From positions 115,016,380 to 115,080,379 of the forward strand of contig NC_135497.1 in the NCBI RefSeq assembly GCF_052857255.1: DNA of 64,000 nt, written 5' to 3'. The translations under genes and the position numbers were made by a program. The notes below the pieces were generated by a model, which worked only from the letters and a program-made list of their open reading frames with translations, searched no databases and was not told the DNA's origin. Below are positions 47,601-56,600 of the stretch, in pieces; within the stretch, counting starts at the first letter, position 1; each line of letters opens with the position of its first letter. Source of the DNA: Amblyomma americanum (Eukaryota > Arthropoda > Arachnida > Ixodida > Ixodidae).

Positions 47601-50600
47601 ATGACTTTTAATCCAGCCTCTTCCAAGACCTGGAATGACAAAGAAATGACCTGTCAGCAATTACGCAGCAGATTTTTTATGGCTCATGTGACCTAAACAA
47701 TAACTGTGCGTCACAGTCGTCGTTCTACTGATGAAACCGAAACAGCGTCAAGAAGAAATTCAATTGCAGATTATTTAGCAGTTGTACATGAATGCAACAG
47801 GGTGCTCCATGTATAACAATGTCTAACGCATCGTTTGAAAGAAGAAAACATGCAAGCGTCTATAGTCCTTTAATACTAAGCTGCTGATTATCACACAAGT
47901 CAGCAACATGCACTATTAAGAGTTTACAGTGCTTCAGTTGCACTCACAAGCAAGACATATTACAAAATTCTCATCAGCATCAAAATACTTTTGTACCACC
48001 TTGCATGCAACTAAAATATTTTGCTAGCTAGTTTAATACCTCAAATCTGGCATGTTGTGCAACAGGAATGATAAAAACTTGCCTTCACACCTAGTGGCAA
48101 AGATAACTGCCATGCTGGTTCATAGTTATGGCATTTAGGTGCAGAGCATGAGTCAGCACATTCAATTCAAGCCGTAGTAATCTGATTACATTTTGACTGA
48201 GACAGGCAAAATTCCCATGTACTGAAATCTCAGCGCATGTTACAGAACACCAGGATTTCTGGATAATCCAGAGGATAGTTGAGCACTGTTCACTAATGTG
48301 CACCTTAAAGCCCACAGTGGCGCTTTCACATGTAAAAATCCATTAACCTAGTGGCAGAACCAGTTTCCATGCTCACAAGTCTTACTCCATCTAGATCGGC
48401 AGACTGCTCGATAATATACACAGCCACCAGAGACTCACCATTGAAAGGAAAAGATGTAGACATGACATCTACGTCTTGAATTCCACTGGCTCCAGGGTAT
48501 GCCACATGCTCTGTGACAACCACAGTGTCACTGCCACCAAAGAGGGACCAATACATCCTGCTTCGTACAGGCCGAAAGCAAATGTGCGCTGGCGGTACCT
48601 GGCCATCTCTGGAACGCAATAAAAAAGCACAGAGCTAGGTTCAGAAGGCTGGTTCCAAAGAATACATATTTTGTCACCTTACAGCACAAAGCACATTTAT
48701 CAAGTTTTTTATCTAGAATATTTTCACTTGTCGCATGCCAGGCCATGCACCGATGGACAATGACGTGCCTTCTTGTACACATCCCACATGCCAGAGGTTT
48801 GGCACACGCAGGAATTGGTTTTGCTGTGTTGTCAGCTAGAAAGCCACAGAGTGGTAAAACAAATAAACACATCACCTGCATGGCAAATGCGTCCCCAGAT
48901 ACGCCAGCCAATGATCACAGGGCCATCCAATGAAAGCAACAGGGTGGGCTAAACTCTCTTCACACTGGCCTATTACTGGCATTCCAACACTTCTCCACCT
49001 CCTCAGCAGGCAGAGAAGTGCTAACATCTCCACATAATCTCACTGCTCTCTACAAAATACACAGGCCCCCCCAACCCCCAAGGGGTTCAGTGCCAGCTTG
49101 CAAACAAGAGAGATTGACAGCAAAAAGCTAGCCTGAGCAAATATATGTGATGGCCTTCAGCTTGAGTCGGCCAGCAATACACAGCTTTTGTGTCACAGGA
49201 TGATGCAACATCTGCTGGGCAGGGCATAGTCCTAACCACAAGAGACCAAGTTAAGGCGATAAAGGTCATAGATTAACCCTTTAATGCTCAGTATTGTGAA
49301 TTTGTGACATACTGGTTGCACAAACGTGCACTATTAAAGGTGCACTCAAGAGGAATCTAAACTCGTCTTTTTACTGCGGGAGCTCTATCTACACGTTCCG
49401 GGCATTCTTAGAAACTTCGAATTATTGTTCTGTGCGGCCGATTGCCCTAATTAAATCGGATCAAGCATTCCGGCTCCCGCCCTTTTTTTGAACTCAACGC
49501 GGTAGGTAGGAGAAGTCCACCAACTCGTCAGCCAGTCCCGCAGCGGCTTGCTGCTCTGCCATCAGCGGAGTGATACATAAATCACAAGTCCACGTGTATT
49601 TTTATTTCCGGAGGCCTAATTTGTGGCCATATTGTCTGTGACAAACTGTTTACTCACAGAAACCTAAAAAACAAAACAAAATCGAAAGCGAAGCCGCCAC
49701 TGGACTGGCTGAAAGGCACTCCACGCGTTGGTTGACTCCGCCTACCTACCGCGTTCAGTTAAAAAAAAAGGCGGGAGCCGGGACGTTTAATCCGATTTAA
49801 TTTGGGCAATTGGCCTTACAGGATAATAATTTGAAGTTTCTAAGAATGCCTGGAACGTGTAGATAGAGTTCCCGTGGTAAAAAGACGAGTTCAGATTCCT
49901 CTTTAAGGCGTAAGCCTTTCTTGGCTCATGAGTGGCGTGGACAAAGTTGTAGACGGACGTTGTAGACGGAAGTTGCAGACGGAAATCATCCGCAAAAGTG
50001 TCAGCACAAACTGCCAATCATAAGTTGTATGGTAATTAAAATAAAATTAACGTTAGAGTTGATTAAGCAACAGTTGATAAGTAACATATATGTAATATAG
50101 TAAATAGTAAAAAATAGTGATAGATAGTGATGATATCTATGGATAGTGACAGCTAGTGCTATAGATAGTGGTAGTGATAATGATACTTACTGATAGTGTT
50201 AGGCAGTGATAGTGATGAAGACAGTGATGATGATAGCGACAGTTGGTGATAGCAATGATGATTATAGTGGCAACAGCGATAAGTAATAGTTGGTTTAGTG
50301 ATGATGATGACAGTGGCAATGATGGTAATGATGGTAAAAAATAAAATAATTAGGAAACAATTTTAAGGAACAATAAAACTAAAAATAATAAACAAAGATA
50401 ACAAAATAAACAAAAATAAAAATGGAGGGAGAAAAAGAAGAAAGGGAAAGGCTTTTTTTACTACATGGAGCTCGTGTACAAAGTTTGTCCTCACTCTTCA
50501 GTGGTTTCCAGTTAAAATGTTAGGCGTTACTGTGAGGAAGCTGTATAAAGAAAAAGGGGGCTCAAATGTGCAACTTCCAGCCATTCTTTGACAACTCATC

Positions 50601-53600
50601 CCCTATTTTGTGACAACTTCTGCAGCACAAATAGACCTTTGCAGGTAAAAAAAAATTGCCTACTGCCACAGGGCCTTTGAGCTTGGTAGAGGCCTTCATG
50701 CTAGTTTTTCCCACAACTCTAGATTAGCTGCACAATGTGGAGAAAATGCCCACTGAATTCACGACACACCAATTTTTCAAATATTAGTGGTACTAACAAA
50801 TTTTTTATGAATATGGGTACATTAGCTAGCATAATGCAGAGGTAATGATTTTTTTCTTTGTTCTTTCATAATTTGGGCATTAAAAAGTTAAGAAAAATGG
50901 GGGTAATACTTAATACTTATCAGCCGTCTGTAGTTCCCAAGAAACAGGAAGCACGAGAATGTTTTTGCAAAAAATGGTTGTTTCAACAGTGCCTCCATCT
51001 TTGCATCAATTCTGCATGCCGCAAGAACATCGCTTTACAAGCAGTTTAAGTGCATGTGGAAATGGTTTCATCCATTAGCATAATTCTTGTTTGGCTTCTG
51101 AATCTGACTCATACATTTCTTCCAAACTCTATGCCTCATTCTTTTCAGTGAATTACACAAACTTCATCCTTTTGTGTCTCAGCACACCTGCAATTTTTTA
51201 GTCTTTCCAAATACAAAGAGAAGGCGGCCCTCACAGGAAAGACAGAAAAATACAACCCATATATATTTTCTGTGCACCAATTACAAGGTGTCGGCAGACT
51301 GCTGTTAACTTGCTAACAATGTCAGGAGGCATAGCTGTGCAGCTGAAAACTGCTGTAGGCGCTAACCGTGGAAGGTGCATAGAAAGTAATCTAATGGTCT
51401 TTCTGTATGAATAAATGCTAAAAATTACCGAAATGTACCATGGCACATTATGCTGCCATAAAGCATAAAACACGTTAGCACTTCACAGTATGACATAGGT
51501 ATAGACAAGTGTAAGCACATTAAAAATTAAACATATTACCTTCATGCTACAAAAACACTAAAAAGACGAAACATTATGCTAGCAAAAGATAATGCTAAAT
51601 GTTATTTTTCTTGCTGATGTTCCCTGTAATGGTTTTAAATGCAAACCACGCACTTGATCGTATAAACTGTTTCACTCAAAACTAAATAATGCAACACATC
51701 CTTAAGCCATAAATTCAAAAAGGTTCGGCAAGCAATGTCTGAAATTTCCAACAAACCTGATGTGACCGTTTTTGTCCTTTAAAAGATTGGCAAGCACTGA
51801 AGTGTTCAGATTTTAAGCTAGATTAGGATTTGATAAATAACAGAGGCTTAAATTCACAGCATTTTTATCACAGCTATAAAAGTAGGCCCCTTCAAAAGAA
51901 GCTTAAAGAGTTGGTGCTCGCCCTGTCTACTGTTTGTTTTCGTCACTTTTCTCGCACCATTTGCATATCATCAATACCACCAACTAGCTCAAACCAATGT
52001 CTTGCTAGGGCCCTTGGTTTGGGCAAAGCACAACTTCACCCGATTCTTGCCTCCTAACAGATTTCTTAACAATGGCGTTAAACCCCATTTGTACCCAAAA
52101 ATGCGCCTTCTGGAGCATGTATGTTTTCCATTGCACAAAGCTGAAGACGCCGCACAAAAATCAGAACATATCTTCTACTTATTCCAAAGGACTGTTTTCG
52201 TTGAACTGGTCATCTTAAACCTCTTTTGAAGCTTGTTATCAATGACGCAGCTTAATTTGAAGAAAATTTTAAAGGTATGTTTTGGATGCGAGAAGCCAAA
52301 ACACAGCTACTGACCAGACATCACACTGGTATCATTATATCAAGCAATACCCATGCTAATGACATCTAGCTCCAAGGCTCTTGTGCATTTAAAATAAACC
52401 CTCTTGATGTTGAATGGATGTTTTCATAGTCTACAAGGCAGGCAGATCTGAAGTACTGCGTAGGAGACGTAATGTATGCAACTAAATAATTATAACAGAT
52501 GAGAAAGATATGATTTGGTCAACCTGACATTTTCTTGTTGTTTGTGAAATAATGTGCACAAAACAGGGCATTTTATGTCCAGCACAAAAATGAGTGCTTA
52601 TATTAAGAAGTTTTTTAAAGGATAAAAGCACCCGAAAAAACTCAAACTATGAAATTTTTTTGCTTAGTAGCCCAGTTTGTACTTGAATTTGAGTTCAAAG
52701 AAAAATAAATATATAACCAAGTTTTGACTCGTCAAATTCCGGAAAAAAAAAAAATAAAACCCGAAAACGAAGGGCCCTACATAAAAGGTGTGAAAAATCC
52801 CACAATATTTTATCCTTGGCATAATGGTTCAGGAGGACACCAAAGACAATGCTATATATTGATCAACTGCTTTCTCTAGACCACATTCACTATGTTTCAC
52901 ACACATTTAAAGGTACATTTTCACAACAGTGCCTCCAAATACACTCTCAACATAACTTGGAACATAATCTGTTGCATTAAGTAAAAGCCTTGATGGGCCA
53001 ATTTTTGGTGGTATTTGCTGTGACAAAGCTGTATTTGGCTTGAGATGGTGTTGGCAGCTTAGATACCAGTGTGGGCCATTGGTTGCACGAAACTAGCGAT
53101 CTATAATTCCCACAAGTGCCGATGGTATCACATGGAGTCTTCTCTATTTCTTTGTTTACAGACCAAGTTAGAGTCCTCCAGCACTATTGAATGGTCAATA
53201 TCTAGGGCCTTACACAATGTTCTGTAACTGTATCGTAGCAGCTCTGAAAAATCTCGCACCTCAACCGCTGGCTCGTTTGAGGTGAAACTGTGCATGGAGC
53301 TTGCATATTGTGGTAACTTTTGTCTCGTAATAAGTTTGACAATGGTACTTACCTGGTTCGGCCATGCACAATGCAAACTCGCACTCGTCTGTGCCGATAT
53401 CGACTAACCGAAAGCCGCCTACGTCAGGTTTCTGCCATCAAAGGACTCACATACCTTGCAACACTCACCTCTCTGCTTTTGAAGTCATGGCGCTTTCCTC
53501 TAGCAATGACAGATGGCGCCACCGCTGCCTTTCATCAGAAACTCTGCGCTGGCGGCTTTCGCTCCCTCGATCTCATCGCAGGCTATTCTGGTTTCACATC

Positions 53601-56600
53601 TTGTGCAGCTGAACCACATAAGTATCATTGTAAAACTTGGTACAAGGCAACAGTTACCACAACACACAAGCTTTCTGTGCAGTTTTGCTGCAAAGGGGCC
53701 TCCAGGCAAGGCAGGAGAATTTTCCAAAGCTGCTATGATAAAGTTGCAGAGCACAGTACACCTGGTGCTAAAACATACATCCATGTTCGATAATCACTTC
53801 AGTGTGCATTCAAGGAGGTTTCAAGGGGCACTAAACTCTGTCCAATTTAGATATTCTAGTTTGTGAAACAAATTTTGTTAAATATTTTTTTTCATTTCAT
53901 GACATATACGAAAATATTGTGCTCACACGTATCAAGATACAAGGCGTCAAAGATCATGAAAGAAAAGATAATTAGTAAACACTGTACCCCATTTCACACT
54001 AAGCATGCAACACTGCCAAAGCTAGTACTTCATTCGCGCCGAAATAGTAGTTTGCAATCAGTGAAAATGAATGCTTGACTACACTCACAAAGCAAATAGC
54101 CTCCACCGTGGCAATGTATGAGTACCGTGATTTGCAATGTCTAGCGTGTCCTTTTATACCACTCTATGTTTTCATCCAAACCATCTTCCAAGCCTCAAGA
54201 AAGAGGAGTGATACGAGGTGGAGCGGGCTTTTGTGAATTACTTGTGCAGTTTCCATACTGTTGCACACTAAGCATGAAACACATAGGCTTTGCATTTTAT
54301 GAAACTTGGGTAGTGACATAACAGAAGATACCTTGCTTTGTCAATGCAGTCAACCATTGAAAATTGAAAATTGGTTTTGAGGAAAGGAAATGGTGCAGTA
54401 ACTGTCTCACATCGGTGGACACCCGAACCAAGCCATAAACAAGGGACGGAGGAGGAAGTAAAAGAAGAAAGGAAGAAAGAGGTGCTGTAGTGGAGCGGAA
54501 TAATTTCAACCACCTGGGGACCTTTAACATGCACTGCCATCACACAGCACACAGGTGCCTTTTTGCATTTCGCCTCCACTGAAACGAAGCCACCGTGATC
54601 GTGTTCGGACCCGGGTAGTCTCGGCTCAGTAGCCAAGCACCCTAACTACTGAGCCACTGCTGCGGGTCACAGTCAGGCGTTCACAACTTTTTTTGGTGCA
54701 GACTAAGCCAGCATGAACAGGGGTATTAGCTCTGGCAGTGTTGCACAGCAACTATGAACCAGAGTGCAGCTATCTTTTTGACATGTCCCAAAGGCATTAG
54801 CACTGATGCAGCCTCCTGGGAGTAGTACCCTTATAACACAAACCGTACGATAGGCAGTGCCATGGGAGCTGTCACACATGCCCGCATATTTTATCAAGGC
54901 TATTGTACTCTACTTCAAAGCACACCTAGATAATAATGTATTATATCGAGGCTCACCAGAAAAGTGCTGATGTTGGCCCTATAGAAACTCCACATTTAGA
55001 AGCTTTTTATTCTGCAGGTTGTGAAAGCCACAAAATCTGCAAATTGTTGTGACATATGATTGTTGACATATATTTGATGCAATAAACAAATGCCATTTAT
55101 TGTGTAAACTAAAGTTTCTTCCCTAATACAGCCACCTTTTTTTTTTTTTTTCAAAGCTTGCACTGAAGTTTTGCCGAGAAAAATTGCAATGACAATACCA
55201 AGCTGACACCCTGGACGGATGTACCCCACAGCGGCTGAAATATTAAATGTCACAAAAAATCCAAACTTAGAAATTGTTGAAGTCCACTATGATGATAATA
55301 AATCCTCAAACAAATATGGCTTCACCACTGATAAGATTATTCTGCATATACTGGCATTGAGGTGCTTCATCAAATAGTGATGAAGATGTATTAAAGCAAT
55401 ACATTAAAATTCAACCTGTGCAGCCAGTTAACACTCAATGTTCTTCAAAATCACCCAGTTTTTGGGCCATTCCTCAAGTTCTGTACAAGTGCCCACAGAA
55501 ATGTAGTTTTCCTCATTGCCCCAAGGCACAACCTGATAGCAAAGGATGCACTGTGCAGGTAATGCAGTGCACTGCAGATAACTCTCTCATGAGTGTGGCT
55601 ACACACTTAGGCAGCGAAAAAAAATCAAGCATTTATTAGCTTCCGTGTTGATAAAACTTCTGTGAGCACTTTCACGTGGCTTTATGCGAAAGTCAGCAGC
55701 TGCTTTTGCATCCATTTCTCTTTGCTGTCATAGTCATTGGTTAAGCACTCCACACTGTCATAACATGACTCTTACAGTGCTTCTTCCATTGTCTCCCCAA
55801 GGTAGATCTCCCTGCGGTGAAGTATCTGGAGAAGAGCAGGAAATGCAGTTGCATTCTTGTAAGAGCGAAGGGCCAGGCACCAGCTGGCATGGTCTAATCC
55901 TGCAGGTTTCCTCAAACAGCAGGCTTCATACTGCAGGTCATAGCTGTGAACGCCTTCAGCCAAAACATCCAGGCTAACCCCTGTGTATCTTGCCACAGAA
56001 ATGTCCGGAATAGGTCCCCAGCCACGCTGCTGAATAATTCTCGCTATTTTCCGGAAGAGCAACCTACAGGGAATACGCTGATGAGCCGGAAAACCTGAAA
56101 AACATACATTAGAAACACTTTCTGCTCAAGCCATACTGTGCATTTAAACTGCACCTACACACCCATGCTTGCCAGCATGCATAATTTTTTGCATGATTCA
56201 CAACTTTCCAACTATCCTATGTATGTTTGTCACTCCGAAGCAGTCCTTCACTTGTTACGTCAGCTTTGCGTTGGAACTTCTCTGTGTGCCTGCCTATTTG
56301 TTCGGGTGATCCCATCAAATTGTTGGCACTAAGTGTAACCCACACACTTATGACATTAGAACTCACTCTATAGCAATCACACAAGTTAAAATCAACCCTG
56401 TGTAAAAACACATCACCTGCAGCAAACAATGGTTTCAGCTTTAGTTTCCAAAAGTGCTAGGGGAAAAAAACCGGATACTTCTGGATTAGCTAGAAAGCAC
56501 ATAAACAGAAAGCAGCAAGGTCAACGTAAGTGGGACACTATGTAATACCCTCAGTGTTCCCTTGAAGAAAACGCACAGGCTAGGAAATAAATACCATCCG

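Noticed and set aside
53128..53376. Minus-strand open frame as a FAM120B exon
   Set aside because: It lies in one arm of an inverted repeat, has no FAM120-like residues, and the flanking exons (55776 and 48608) already join in phase without it.
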